DNA of 64,000 bases from Laspinema sp963821735 (GCA_963821735.1 CAWGFK010000016.1:124001-188000), one strand, 5' to 3'; positions 1 to 9,482 are shown, counted from the first letter of the stretch. Notes: generated from the sequence alone by a model not told the origin. Made by a program: numbers and translations.

Positions 1-38
1 CCCCTTCCCTCTCCCCTTATCCCCAACTCCCTCCCCCC

Positions 39-722
39 ATGAAACTCCCATCAATTCTGATTAGTTTAGGATTAGCATTGTTACTGGTTCTGACTGCGCC
101 TGCTCTACCTTGGGGACAAACCCCAATGCCAGGGAATTATCTGGCGATCGCCTCTCCCATCCCTTCCCCCTGTGCCAACGTCACCACCATTCACAATGAC
201 ACTTTAGAAATTCACTATAGTCCCGACTGTTTAGAGCAAAAACTCCATCTGAGTCAGCTACTCCAGCGGTTAGAACCCATCATTGCGGAAAAAACTCGCA
301 ACAAAATCACCGTCAGCAATCTCAAATATGCTTTAATTCCAGAAGGAATTCACCTCCAGGCGGATGTCACTCGTTAATCTCAAACTATCCCGGGAAGTGT
401 GCCGGTTTCAGTCTCTCAAGATTTATCCCTGAGTATCAAAGATGGATATCTCTATGTTAAAGCGGGCGAGACTGATTTAGAAAGCTCCAAATTAGTCATC
501 AAGTCTAGCCAAGGGAGGATTACTCAAAAAATTGACCAAGAATTATCTAGATTTAATGGTAAAAAGTTGGATGAATTTTTTGCACTGAATCACCTCAATA
601 CCCTGGCGGAACCGATTGGAATTGGTCCTAATGCGGTGGACTTTGTGATTCAATCCATTGAAAATAAACTGAACCTGAGTCTGGATGAAACAGGTTTAAC
701 TCTGGGGGTTCGGTTTCGATAA
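39..722 (+). pseudogene. Secreted hypothetical protein interrupted by an in-frame stop
   Basis: I do not recognise the family. The first 112 codons start with a signal peptide (MKLPS followed by a Leu/Ala-rich core). The reading frame meets TAA at 375-377 and then continues open in the same frame to 722, with no frameshift. The downstream part (from GTG 399) has no plausible start of its own and reads as the C-terminal half of the same protein, about 227 residues in all. The product would be an exported or periplasmic protein. The 38 bases before the ATG are almost pure C/T and show no ribosome site, and the window edge hides anything upstream. It may be a young pseudogene or a one-base sequence error (for example CAA or GAA read as TAA). 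Confidence 0.55.
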
Positions 723-780
723 AGGAGTGGGGATGGGTAAATTTTGGTATAATTGACCTATCGAGTTATCAAAATCCCCC

Positions 781-1026
781 ATGAGTTTAGTCATCTCTGA
801 GGAACTGGTAGAAGCCAGCGGTTTGTCTGAACCTGAGTTATTATTAGAAATTGTCATGATGCTGTTTCAGCAAAAAAAAATTAGTCTCGGCAAAGCAGCA
901 CATCTTGCCGGACTGCACCCGATCGCATTCCAGCGGGAGATGGCAACCCGGGGAATTTGTATTCATTATGAAATAGAAGATTTTGAACAAGATTTAGAAT
1001 CTTTGCGAGAACTAGGTTGGCAATGA
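781..1026 (+). CDS. UPF0175 family antitoxin-like protein
   Basis: This 81-residue protein has the typical UPF0175 layout: an N-terminal strand (SLVISEELV), a Leu-rich helix, then a helix-turn-helix-like stretch (KISLGKAAHLAGLHPIAFQ) and an acidic tail ending in LRELGW. UPF0175 proteins are small DNA-binding antitoxin candidates normally encoded just upstream of a DUF3368 PIN-domain ribonuclease. Here the stop codon overlaps the start of the next gene by ATGA at 1023-1026, the classical translational coupling of such pairs. The toxin partner is destroyed by a deletion, so this is an orphan antitoxin. Function is inferred from family and context. Confidence 0.8.
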   Translation: MSLVISEELVEASGLSEPELLLEIVMMLFQQKKISLGKAAHLAGLHPIAFQREMATRGICIHYEIEDFEQDLESLRELGWQ

Positions 1027-1165
1027 TGATTGTCAGTAATACTTCCCCTTTGAGTCATTTAGCGGCGATCGGTCATTTGAAGCTATGGACGCGCTCATTG
1101 CTCAGGCTGGGTTTTTGATAAGTACAGCATTATACATCAGAATTTTACAAGCGGCTAATGAATAA
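1023..1165 (+). pseudogene. DUF3368 PIN-domain toxin remnant with internal deletion
   Basis: The ATG overlaps the stop of the UPF0175 gene. The first codons give MMIVSNTSPLSHLAAIGHL, the usual start of DUF3368 PIN proteins with the first catalytic Asp position replaced by Asn (SNTSPL), as is common in that family. The frame then hits TGA. In the next frame the sequence reads DALIAQAGFLISTALY and ILQAANE followed by a stop at 1163-1165, which is the usual C-terminus of the same family. Roughly 100 codons of the middle are missing, including the central acidic residues, so the nuclease must be inactive. Confidence 0.75.
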
Positions 1166-1383
1166 TTCGTGATATCCTCTGTGCCGATTTTGTTGATATT
1201 ATTCTAACTTTTAGTCGTTATTAGGAATGTTTGTCGGTCCCATATTATATCATAAAACCTTTAAAAATAAAAATATTTTTAGGGGGAGAAAAAATAGTTA
1301 GAGACCAGAGTAATTTTATTTTTTGCGCTATACTTAGCCTGTTAGGTTTAAAAGTTCAACGTTTAGGGACGACTGATTCGGAA

Positions 1384-2502
1384 ATGAATTCACAACAATT
1401 GATGAGCCGCACTGAGGAAGAATTAATGATTCCTCATGCGGAGTATGCGAAGAAATTGCGTCCCCTGCTGCCATCAGAGGCATTTGCACCCGATCCGGGT
1501 AAGTTAGTCATTTTATTGATTAATTTGGGAATCATGATCATGGGTTGGGCGATCGCCTCCACATTAGATCGGTGGCCCGTCTTCTGGGTAGGGCTTTACC
1601 TACCGATCGCCCTAATCATGGGCAATAGCATTATTGTCCTCTTGTTTAGTTCTCATAACCTGATGCATGGCAGTGTCATCAAAAATAAGCGAGTAATGTA
1701 CCTGATGGGGTTTTTGGGATTAACCCTGTTGTGGATGCCACCAACGATGTGGAAAGCGGTCCATAACCGTGAGCATCACAATAAAACCAATTCCATGAAT
1801 GACCCCGATCGCAACTACTTAGAGGGTCAGCCAAAAAATTGGGGCAAATGGATTCAAAACCTCTTCGTGCCTTCGGCGGAAGTTCATCCTTTTTGGTTGG
1901 CGGTGGGGATGACCAGTGCCTGGGGAGTGCATAATTTTAGAAACATCACCTCCGTGCTGTTTTTCAATGACAAATCCGTAGATTATGTGCCAGCAGCGTT
2001 TACCATTACCCCGAAAGAACGACGGGCGATCGCATTGGAATTAGTGGCGATCGCAGCCATTCATCTCACCATCTTGTTTGCTCTGCAATTTGACCCAATC
2101 AAACTGCTGCTGAGTTACTTTCTCCCCATCGCCATTGGCTATGCTGGTGTAATGTTTTATATTTATACCAATCACATGGTCTCGCCGATGAGTAGCGTTA
2201 ACGACCCCACGTTTAATAGCTTATCCATCCGAGTTCCTAAACTCTTCGATTGGTTGCACTTAAACTTTTCTTACCACACCGAACATCATATTTTCCCCAA
2301 CATCAACTCAGACTACTATCCCCTAGTCCGAGAATTGTTGGAACTTCACTATCCCGGTCGATTGAAGTTAATCGATGCCACAGAAGCTTGGCGTTTATTG
2401 CTACAAACTCCTCGTCATTACAAAGACGAAAATACTTTTACCGATTGGTCCGGAGAAAAATCGGTCCCTTGTCCCGTGATCCCGACTTCCGCTAAAAACT
2501 GA
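1384..2502 (+). CDS. Membrane fatty acid desaturase
   Basis: This is a diiron membrane desaturase that would insert double bonds into acyl chains of membrane lipids. All three histidine boxes are visible: HNLMHG, HNREHH and HTEHH. Hydrophobic pairs surround them, as expected for four membrane spans. I start at ATG 1384 (372 residues, a normal length). The frame stays open upstream to a TTG at 1231, but that 51-residue stretch is Lys/Ile-rich and resembles intergenic DNA. No strong ribosome site decides the start. It sits alone on its strand and faces rbcS across a shared terminator. Which Des subfamily or which bond it makes cannot be told from motifs alone. Confidence 0.85.
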   Translation: MNSQQLMSRTEEELMIPHAEYAKKLRPLLPSEAFAPDPGKLVILLINLGIMIMGWAIASTLDRWPVFWVGLYLPIALIMGNSIIVLLFSSHNLMHGSVIKNKRVMYLMGFLGLTLLWMPPTMWKAVHNREHHNKTNSMNDPDRNYLEGQPKNWGKWIQNLFVPSAEVHPFWLAVGMTSAWGVHNFRNITSVLFFNDKSVDYVPAAFTITPKERRAIALELVAIAAIHLTILFALQFDPIKLLLSYFLPIAIGYAGVMFYIYTNHMVSPMSSVNDPTFNSLSIRVPKLFDWLHLNFSYHTEHHIFPNINSDYYPLVRELLELHYPGRLKLIDATEAWRLLLQTPRHYKDENTFTDWSGEKSVPCPVIPTSAKN

Positions 2503-2513
2503 CCCTTAAGCAA

Positions 2514-2547
2514 AAACAACCGACACTTTTTAGGGTGTCGGTTGTTT
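2514..2547. terminator. Bidirectional intrinsic terminator between desaturase and rbcS
   Basis: A perfect 13-bp stem (AAACAACCGACAC pairing with GTGTCGGTTGTTT) closes an 8-base loop between two converging genes. The stem ends in A and T runs, so it can end transcription from both sides: the desaturase on the plus strand and the rbc operon on the minus strand. Confidence 0.8.
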
Positions 2548-2610
2548 CTTAAGCCTAGGCTGGGGTTTAAACCCCGCCCAGTGTTGCTATGTGAGAATTA
2601 CTTCCCAAAC

Positions 2611-2946
2611 TTAGAAGCGGCTGGTGTTGGGTTTGTGGATGATGAAGCTGAGCACTTGGCACTGCTTGATGTTATCAAAACCCACAACGCGGATGTAGCA
2701 AGCGGGGTATTCGCTGCGGCACCCTTGGACTTCGCTCATCACTTCTTGGACAGAACGTGCATTGAACAAAGGCAGCTTCCACATGGTCCAGTAGTAAACC
2801 GTGGGGTCAGAGGTTTCGTTGAACTCAATGGCAGGAATGTAGCCTTGGTCAATGATGTACTGAATCTGCTTGCCAATCTGTGCATCAGACAGAGGGGGCA
2901 GATAGGAAAGGGTTTCGTAACGACGCTCTTTTGGCAGAGTTTTCAT
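2611..2946 (-). CDS. rbcS: Ribulose bisphosphate carboxylase small subunit
   Basis: RbcS is the small subunit of form-IB Rubisco. Eight copies cap the L8 core inside carboxysomes. The 111-residue protein begins MKTLPKERRYETLSYLPPL and contains YYWTMWKLP and the C-terminal CQVLSFIIHKP, all characteristic of cyanobacterial RbcS. It is the last gene of the minus-strand cluster rbcL-rbcX-rbcS and is followed by the strong terminator at 2514-2547. The gap to rbcX is 69 bases. Length is normal and nothing looks disturbed. Confidence 0.97.
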   Translation of the reverse strand: MKTLPKERRYETLSYLPPLSDAQIGKQIQYIIDQGYIPAIEFNETSDPTVYYWTMWKLPLFNARSVQEVMSEVQGCRSEYPACYIRVVGFDNIKQCQVLSFIIHKPNTSRF

Positions 2947-3015
2947 AATTCTTTGTCTCTTTGGTGCGGGATCTACTAAGGATTGGCGGTTTAGGCCAGA
3001 AATAAATCACCACCG

Positions 3016-3405
3016 TCAACCGGATCCGGGTTCCGTTTCCGTCTCTGGGGTCGAGTCAGGTAAGGGTAATCCCGTTACTGTTCTTTCCAGATACTGCTTG
3101 CGGTGGTCGATGTTGGCTTGCATGATGCCAGTCAGAACCATTTCAGGTAAGAACTCTGTAACTTCCTCGGCGATATGTTCGCGCACGGTCATAATCCGAA
3201 TCGCCAATTCTGGCTTTTCCTGAAGTAACGTTTCAATGTACGTTTCTCCGTTTTGGATATTGGCCGTGGCCGAAAAGTTTTGCAACCAATAGGCCAAGGG
3301 AGGATTAGTTTCGTTCAGTTGACTGACGACGATACGCATGGCTTGGTAGGTCAAATAGCTGCTCATGACTTTGGCAGTATCTTTGGCAATTTGTTTTAAA
3401 TCCAT
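3016..3405 (-). CDS. rbcX: Rubisco assembly chaperone RbcX
   Basis: RbcX is a homodimeric chaperone that binds the C-terminal tail of newly folded RbcL and helps assemble the L8 core. The 129-residue, mostly helical protein starts MDLKQIAKDTAKVMSSYLTYQAMR and contains TNPPLAYWLQ and the conserved Arg/Glu-rich helix around LAIRIMTVREHIAEEVTEFLPEM. It lies between rbcL and rbcS on the same strand, the usual cyanobacterial order. The C-terminal tail is rich in Thr/Glu/Pro, as is common and variable in this family. Confidence 0.95.
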   Translation of the reverse strand: MDLKQIAKDTAKVMSSYLTYQAMRIVVSQLNETNPPLAYWLQNFSATANIQNGETYIETLLQEKPELAIRIMTVREHIAEEVTEFLPEMVLTGIMQANIDHRKQYLERTVTGLPLPDSTPETETEPGSG

Positions 3406-3605
3406 ATTGTTGGCAACGTTTGATATCGGCGGTTATTTATGTCTACCATCCGCGATCGCAGCGGGTGGTTGCACCTTTCCTTGGGTACAAACCATAACCC
3501 GGAACTCCTTTATCAAACAGCGTAGGGGAATACTTTCCACCCAAGGTTGCCGGATTTTGCCGTGATACTGCGCTCTAGCTTGAGCGCTTGCCTGACCGGA
3601 GAAAG

Positions 3606-3639
3606 GTTAACCGTTTTCCATCTCAGGTTAACGGTTAAC
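3606..3639 (-). promoter_or_regulatory. Hairpin in the rbcL-rbcX spacer
   Basis: In the 255-base spacer between rbcL and rbcX, GTTAACCGTT at 3606-3615 pairs perfectly with AACGGTTAAC at 3630-3639 around a 14-base loop. On the transcribed strand it lies just past the rbcL stop and is followed by a purine-rich stretch rather than by a T run. A likely role is 3'-end protection of the rbcL message or partial attenuation before rbcX-rbcS. This role is inferred; only the inverted repeat is seen. Confidence 0.5.
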
Positions 3640-3660
3640 TTTTCTACTAAGGATCCGTCA

Positions 3661-5091
3661 TCAAACGGTATCCATCGCCTCGAACTCAAATTTGATTTCT
3701 TTCCAGAGGTCAAGAGCGACAGCCAACTCAGGAGACCAGCGTCCGGCTTCACGGAGGATATCATTCCCTTCACGAGCCAAGCTGCGACCTTCGTTACGAG
3801 CTTGAACGCAAGCTTCCAAAGCAACACGGTTGGCGGTTGCACCCGGAGCATTACCCCAGGGGTGACCCAAGGTCCCACCACCAAATTGCAGCACGGAGTC
3901 GTCACCGAAGATTTCCACGAGTGCGGGCATATGCCATACGTGGATACCACCGGAAGCAACAGCCATCACCCCAGGCATGGATGCCCAGTCTTGGGTGAAG
4001 TAAATCCCGCGAGATTTATCTTGTTCGATATAGTTTTCGCGAAGCAGGTCCACGAAGCCCATCGTGATGCCGCGTTCGCCTTCGAGTTTACCCACAACGG
4101 TTCCGGTGTGGATGTGGTCACCACCGGACATCCGCAAGCACTTGGCAAGCAGACGGAAGTGGATACCATGATTTTTCTGACGGTCGATAACGGCGTGCAT
4201 AGCACGGTGGATGTGCAACAGGATTCCGTTATCGCGGCACCAGTGAGCCAAGGTGGTGTTGGCGGTGAACCCTGCGGTTAAGAAGTCATGCATGATGATG
4301 GGCATTTTGAGTTCTTTGGCGAACTCAGCCCGTTTCAGCATTTCTTCGCAGGTGGGGGCGGTTACGTTGAGGTAGTGGCCCTTGATTTCGCCAGTTTCTG
4401 CCTGAGCTTTATGGATAGCGTCAGCAACGAACAAGAAGCGATCGCGCCAGCGTTGGAACGGCTGGGAGTTGATGTTCTCGTCGTCTTTGGTGAAGTCCAA
4501 ACCACCGCGCAAGCATTCATATACTGCACGACCGTAGTTCTTCGCAGATAAACCGAGTTTCGGCTTGATGGTGCAACCCAACAGGGGACGACCATATTTG
4601 TTGATTTTGTCACGCTCAACTTGGATGCCGTGGGGAGGACCTTGGAAGGTCTTCAGGTAGGCAACGGGAATCCGCATATCTTCCAAGCGCAGTGCACGCA
4701 AGGCTTTGAAACCAAAGACGTTCCCCACGATGGAGGTCAGCATATTGGTAACAGAACCTTCCTCAAACAAGTCGAGGGGGTAGGCAACGTAAGCGATATA
4801 TTGGTTCTCTTCGTTGGGTACCGCTTCGATGTCGTAGCAACGGCCTTTGTACCGATCCAAGTCGGTCAACAGGTCGGTCCACACTGTGGTCCAGGTTCCG
4901 GTAGAAGATTCAGCAGCTACGGCAGCTCCTGCTTCTTCGGGGGGAACTCCGGGCTGCGGGGTCATCCGGAATGCCGCCAAGACATCGGTATCTTTGGGAG
5001 TGTAGTCCGGCGTGTAGTAAGTCAGTCTATAATCTTTAACGCCAGCTTGGTAGCCGGTTTTTGCTTGAGTCTGGGTTGAACTGTAAGACAT
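3661..5091 (-). CDS. rbcL: Ribulose bisphosphate carboxylase large subunit
   Basis: RbcL catalyses carboxylation of ribulose-1,5-bisphosphate in the Calvin cycle. The 476-residue protein is form IB. It starts MSYSSTQTQAKTGYQAGVKD and contains TIKPKLGLSAKNYGR (loop with the catalytic Lys near residue 175), GGLDFTKDDENINSQPF (the carbamylated Lys near 200), the HRAMH segment and GGGTLGHPWGNAPGA (phosphate site). A purine-rich ribosome site (AAGGGGG) lies 4 bases before the ATG. It is the first gene of rbcL-rbcX-rbcS and follows a long AT-rich leader. Confidence 0.98.
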   Translation of the reverse strand: MSYSSTQTQAKTGYQAGVKDYRLTYYTPDYTPKDTDVLAAFRMTPQPGVPPEEAGAAVAAESSTGTWTTVWTDLLTDLDRYKGRCYDIEAVPNEENQYIAYVAYPLDLFEEGSVTNMLTSIVGNVFGFKALRALRLEDMRIPVAYLKTFQGPPHGIQVERDKINKYGRPLLGCTIKPKLGLSAKNYGRAVYECLRGGLDFTKDDENINSQPFQRWRDRFLFVADAIHKAQAETGEIKGHYLNVTAPTCEEMLKRAEFAKELKMPIIMHDFLTAGFTANTTLAHWCRDNGILLHIHRAMHAVIDRQKNHGIHFRLLAKCLRMSGGDHIHTGTVVGKLEGERGITMGFVDLLRENYIEQDKSRGIYFTQDWASMPGVMAVASGGIHVWHMPALVEIFGDDSVLQFGGGTLGHPWGNAPGATANRVALEACVQARNEGRSLAREGNDILREAGRWSPELAVALDLWKEIKFEFEAMDTV

Positions 5092-5400
5092 AATCCCCCT
5101 TCCTAGGAATCATCGGAATCATCGAAAATCGTTGCAGTTGTCCTGGTTTTTCGTTTTCCTGACAAGTTATTCACTTATCTGGGTACTATTGCTTACTGAC
5201 TCCACGTCGGGGATCAGTTGAGCGAAATCAGTCGGCTGCTTCGTTTTGCTGCATAACAATAGTATCAGGAAAACAATAAGTTAAACATCATTGTTCTTTT
5301 ATTCTTCGATAATATTTCTTTATTTTTTGTTATAAATATTTATTTTTTGTTATAATAAAAAATGGCAATTTTCCAGTATAATGAAACGCTCCATTTTGAA
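5092..5400 (-). promoter_or_regulatory. Promoter and leader region of the rbc operon
   Basis: The 300 bases upstream of rbcL hold no gene. On the minus strand there is a possible -10 element TACTAT (5259-5264) with a weak TTTAAC 15 bases upstream (5280-5285). The spacing is shorter than ideal, so the exact promoter is uncertain. Further upstream, 5300-5360 is very AT-rich with repeated TTTTTTGTTATA-like blocks, typical of a region bound by LysR-type regulators. No defined operator could be established. Confidence 0.3.
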
Positions 5401-5600
5401 AAGACTGGCAGAATTTCGGACTGGGGAGCAGCAGGAACGATACAATTGATTGCAGTTGAGAAGGCGATGGAGTCTGCGTCCTGACCCGGATAGAGGGGAG
5501 ACGAACGTTCCAGAATGCGATCGCCTCCTTTGCCTTGAGACCCTTTAACCTTGATCCCCTTTGTTGCGCGATCGCCCTTGGGGGTGATTTTAAAAAACTT

Positions 5601-7413
5601 ATGCAGCCAGCTTTCCTCCACTGCATCAACCCAGATTGTCCAAGTCCCACCGGCCAAAGTCCGAGTCATCATTTTTGTGACAGTTGTGGAACCCCTCTGA
5701 TTTTAAATGGCCGTTACCTCCCCTTACAAAAGCTAGGGACTGGTGGTTTTGCCGTAACCTTCACCGCTTATGACCAGCAGACAGACCGGGAACGAGTTTT
5801 GAAAGTGTTGGTCGAGCGATCGCCCAAAGCCTTGGAACTCTTTGAACAAGAGGCATCCGTCTTAGCAAGTCTGACCCATCCCGGGATTCCCGAAGGTCGA
5901 TCGCGACGGTTATTTTCACGTTTCCCTCAAACATCCCCAATCCCACACCCTTCCTTGTCTCGTCATGGAAAAAATCGAGGGGTTAACCTTGGATGAAATG
6001 CTACATCGCGATTATCCTCAAGGCTTTCCCGAGGAGATGGTGGTGGATTGGTTGATGCAGGCGGCAGATATATTAGAAGAGTTGCACCGCCATTCAATTA
6101 TTCACCGGGACCTCAAACCCACGAATCTCATGGTCCGGACGGGATCAATACCTGCAAATCCTGCGACTGGTTTCTCCTTATTTAATAGAAGGATGGGAGG
6201 AAGTGCAGCGGGTCAACTGGTGGCGATCGATTTTGGCGGAGTGAAACAACTCAGCGGTAAGCAGGCGAGTTCCACCCGGTTGTTCTCCCCGGGTTACAGT
6301 CCTCCGGAACAGATGATGGGGGGTTCCGTGGGACCCGCAGCGGATTTTTATGCCTTGGGACGAACTGCGATTTTTCTGCTAACCGGGCGATCGCCGACGG
6401 ACTTTGATGATGGAATGTCCGGAGAATGTCGCTGGCATCCTCATGCCAGAGTTAGCCTGAATCTGGCTAATGTCATTGATGAAATGCTGGAGTTTCAGGT
6501 TGACAAACGATTAGATAGTGCCACAGAACTCCAAGGACGACTGGGACAAGGTTCGTATTTAAAAACCTTAGTCCGCCAGCGGAATCAGGGACTGGGTGGC
6601 CGTTTGGCGGAGTTTGCAGCGGTGGCATCTGGGCGCAGTCTGCAATTTTGCTGGGGAGTAGGAACCGTGGTGATTAAGGCGATCGCCACCCTAGGCATCG
6701 TCAGTTACAAAACCCTAGAAGGCATCCTAATCACCACTTTAGATCTGATCAGTTGGGTCTTTACCGCCTGCTTTGATACCTTATTAGGCACAATTTTAGG
6801 CGGATTGGGGGCGAGTGTTGGTGCTGGTGTTGGATTTGCCTTAGCCTATTGGTTACCTGTCGGCAGCCGACTCAGCAACCGTCTAAGTGAGTTAATCGCA
6901 CAATGGTTTCCCTACCTGGAACTGACAGTCCATCCAGTCGCGATTTTATTTGGGATGGCGGGTTTAGGCACAGCCTTGGGATTAACCGAAGCGGGAAGTT
7001 TCGGACAACGAAGACGATATATCGTCGCTGGCTTGATGGGAGTATTTGGGTATGGATTGGGATGGTTTGTATTAGCCGTGAGTTCGACCACTGAGACCTT
7101 AGCCGCCCTTGATTTAGTCGGATTTACGGCAATTGCGATCGCCTCGATTACCCTGGGGTTAGGATTGCCCAAACCGCAACTGTTCCATGCCACCATGAGT
7201 GCGATCGGGACGGCGATCGTGATGGCAGTCTTTCTGTATAGTTCATATTTTCCCCTAATTTTAGACCTATTTTCCGCCACCTCCGGAATCGGGATGCCAC
7301 AATTTTGGGATAGCATCGCCTTTTTCGCCCTCCTCGGAATGACCGGCAGTTTTTGTCTCGGTTGTAGTTACTATTTACTCATGCCCGTGTTGAAACTGTT
7401 AGGATTTCGTTAG
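5601..7413 (+). CDS. Zinc-ribbon Ser/Thr protein kinase with C-terminal membrane domain (frameshifted)
   Basis: This is a Hanks-type kinase. An N-terminal zinc ribbon (CINPDCP and CDSCG) is followed by the glycine loop GTGGFAVTF, a VLKVL lysine, the catalytic HRDLKPTN, the DFGG metal site and the APE-like SPPEQMMGG. After the kinase domain come about 200 residues with four to six hydrophobic spans, so the protein is membrane-bound. The frame breaks near 5893: the first part reads to HPGIPE, and the next frame continues VDRDGYFHV. Deleting one G of GAAGG restores a single protein of about 600 residues. I start at ATG 5601, just before the Cys motif. It is either intact with a sequence error or a young pseudogene. 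Substrates are unknown. Confidence 0.75.
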
Positions 7414-7546
7414 GGGACGGTTACAGGTTGATTTGTTTTTATCAAGATTTACTGGGTTGTTTTTTGAAAAAATAAGGATTATTTTAAGTTTAATCCTGAT
7501 GTTTAAAGCGGGTAAATTTCCGCCAATTTCTCCTACAGTTTTGGGG

Positions 7547-8821
7547 CTAATTTAATTGGATTTCCATCTCTTCTATGACGATTTGAGCGATGTGATGGGC
7601 GGCACCGGGTTGTCCTCGGACTGACTGTAATTTATCTCGGATGAGTTGTAATTTTTCAGGGTTTTCTAACCAATCTATGGCAATTTCGGCAACTTGTTGG
7701 GGTTGCAATTTGCCGACGAGTTCGGGGACGATTTCGGTTTTTGCCCAAATGTTGGGCCATGCGAAGAGTTTGCCTTGGCGTAAGACGAGGCGGTTAATTA
7801 GTTTGGCAAAGATTGTGCCGAATAAAGGTAAATTAGCTAGGATTCCCGGTAATCCATCCCAGGCGCGCATGGCGTCTAGTTGTTGGGTGGGGAGGAGGAC
7901 GATCATGGGAATGCCGAGGGAACCGAGTTCGGCAGTGTTGGCACCGACGGTGGTGAGGCAGAGGGTACATTGAGAGAGGAGGTCATAAGCGGGCGATCGC
8001 CTCCAAAGTTGCACTCTCAATCTACTGGCGGTTTCCAAATATGCCATACCGTTGTTCTCATCTTGTTTTAACTCCCCAGCAGTGCCATTCACTAATTCCA
8101 GGACCGGATTCTGTTGGGGATTGGCAAATTTGGCTAGAGTTTCTATCTCTACGGTTGGTGCAACAGGAATCACAAATTGGGTATCGGGTCGCACTTGATG
8201 GATACATTCAGCGATCGCCAGACACAAAGGAACTCCCTGCATCAATTTCGCCGGTTTCGACCCCGGTAGCAGTCCAATCAATTCCCCTGCCTCTCCCCAT
8301 TCTCCTGTTTCTTCCTCTTGGTTTCCCCGATCCCCCACAACATCCGCAATTAAATCCCCGACAATGGTAAATTTATGGACATATTGCTGGGAATTCTGGG
8401 GTTGTACCTGACTATTCATCACGGCAAAACGGTCAATCCATCGTTGCCAACGCGCTTCCCGTTCAGCATAGATAACGGTCCGATACCCCAAGCGTTTGCC
8501 GAGGATGAGGGTAAAAAATTGGTCACCCCCGAGGAAGAGAACCACCCCTTTTTCTCGCCAGTCCCAATTCTCGGCAGTTTTTCCCCGGAGTAGAAAGGGC
8601 CAAAAGTGTTGTGCCTCCTGTACTCGGTCAATTTCTGGATAAGACCGGGCGATCGCCGCTTCTTTTCCCGTAGCATGGGGACAAGGGGAGAGAATCACGG
8701 AAATCCGCACTTCTGCTTGGCGATCGCCTAGCTGCTGTCCCAAGGCGCGCACCACGGGACGCACCCAAGTGGCTAATTCTCCGGGACCATTGGACAAAAT
8801 TACAATATCAATGCCTGCCAT
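7547..8821 (-). CDS. Lipid-A-disaccharide synthase-related glycosyltransferase
   Basis: This 424-residue protein belongs to the LpxB-like family found across cyanobacteria, where it is annotated as lipid-A-disaccharide-synthase-related. Visible features are the N-terminal Rossmann start (IDIVILSNGPGELATWV), GGDQFFTLILGKRLGY in the first domain, and LLPGSKPAKLMQGVPLCLA, the nucleotide-sugar side of the GT-B fold. Because cyanobacteria generally lack a standard lipid A, the true acceptor is unsure and may be another envelope glycolipid. It is transcribed convergently with the upstream kinase gene, with 133 bases between them. The length is typical and the frame is intact. Confidence 0.75.
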   Translation of the reverse strand: MAGIDIVILSNGPGELATWVRPVVRALGQQLGDRQAEVRISVILSPCPHATGKEAAIARSYPEIDRVQEAQHFWPFLLRGKTAENWDWREKGVVLFLGGDQFFTLILGKRLGYRTVIYAEREARWQRWIDRFAVMNSQVQPQNSQQYVHKFTIVGDLIADVVGDRGNQEEETGEWGEAGELIGLLPGSKPAKLMQGVPLCLAIAECIHQVRPDTQFVIPVAPTVEIETLAKFANPQQNPVLELVNGTAGELKQDENNGMAYLETASRLRVQLWRRSPAYDLLSQCTLCLTTVGANTAELGSLGIPMIVLLPTQQLDAMRAWDGLPGILANLPLFGTIFAKLINRLVLRQGKLFAWPNIWAKTEIVPELVGKLQPQQVAEIAIDWLENPEKLQLIRDKLQSVRGQPGAAHHIAQIVIEEMEIQLN

Positions 8822-8920
8822 GATGTCAATTTACAGTTTAAAGTTTAGGGTTTAGATTCTCGATAGAATATCAGACGTTGTGGGTAGTTAATCACCTTAT
8901 AATCACAGAGGAGATCAGGG

Positions 8921-9397
8921 ATGACTGAGTTAATCGAGGCGATTAAAACCGGAGAAAAATCTCAGGTGGAGGCGTTACTCCAGGGAAATGCTGACGTGAA
9001 TCAAAAAGATGCCGATGGATTAACGGCATTAACCGCTGCTGCGGAGAGTGGCAATCTGGAATTGGTGCAATTATTACTTGATGCGGGGGCCGATGCTAAC
9101 AATGCCGATAATGATGGGTGGACAGCGTTGATGAGTGCGTCTGGTTCTGGTAAAGTGGAGGTGGTCGAGGCGTTAATTGCTGCGGGTGCAGATATCAATG
9201 CCCAAAGTGAGTTTGGGGTGACGGCTTTAATTACGGCAGCCGGAAATGGACATGAAGCCGTGGTACAATGTTTAATCGCCTGCGGTGCAGATATTCGGGC
9301 GAAGGACCGCAATAACTGGACCGCGTTGGTTTGGGCCGCAGAAGAAGGTCATCCTAAGATTGTGGACCTGATTAAACAAGAGCGCGATCGCACCTAA
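8921..9397 (+). CDS. Ankyrin repeat protein
   Basis: The protein has 158 residues made of about four to five ankyrin repeats (for example GLTALTAAAESGNLELVQLLLDAGADANN, shown here only by its TALTAAAESGN and LLLDAGAD blocks, then GWTALMSASGSGKVEVVEALI and FGVTALITAAGNGHEAVV). It has no signal peptide or membrane span and is likely a cytosolic protein-binding scaffold. A good ribosome site (GAGGAGATCAGGG) precedes the ATG. It lies divergent from the LpxB-like gene with about 100 bases between them, so they may share a promoter region. The partner is unknown. Confidence 0.9.
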   Translation: MTELIEAIKTGEKSQVEALLQGNADVNQKDADGLTALTAAAESGNLELVQLLLDAGADANNADNDGWTALMSASGSGKVEVVEALIAAGADINAQSEFGVTALITAAGNGHEAVVQCLIACGADIRAKDRNNWTALVWAAEEGHPKIVDLIKQERDRT

Positions 9398-9482
9398 CAG
9401 GCATTCTCCCTCAACCGAAACCGGATGGCGATCGCCACCCGGTTTCCAGTTAGCACAAACAATGCCGATCCCCGATATCCGT

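Noticed and set aside
1231..1383. N-terminal extension of the desaturase from TTG 1231
   Set aside because: The 51 residues are Lys/Ile-rich, have no similarity to desaturase leaders and lack a ribosome site; the ATG at 1384 is preferred.
2542..2979. Plus-strand frame of 145 codons over rbcS
   Set aside because: It is the antisense shadow of rbcS; the same explanation covers the plus-strand frames over rbcL, dapA and asd.
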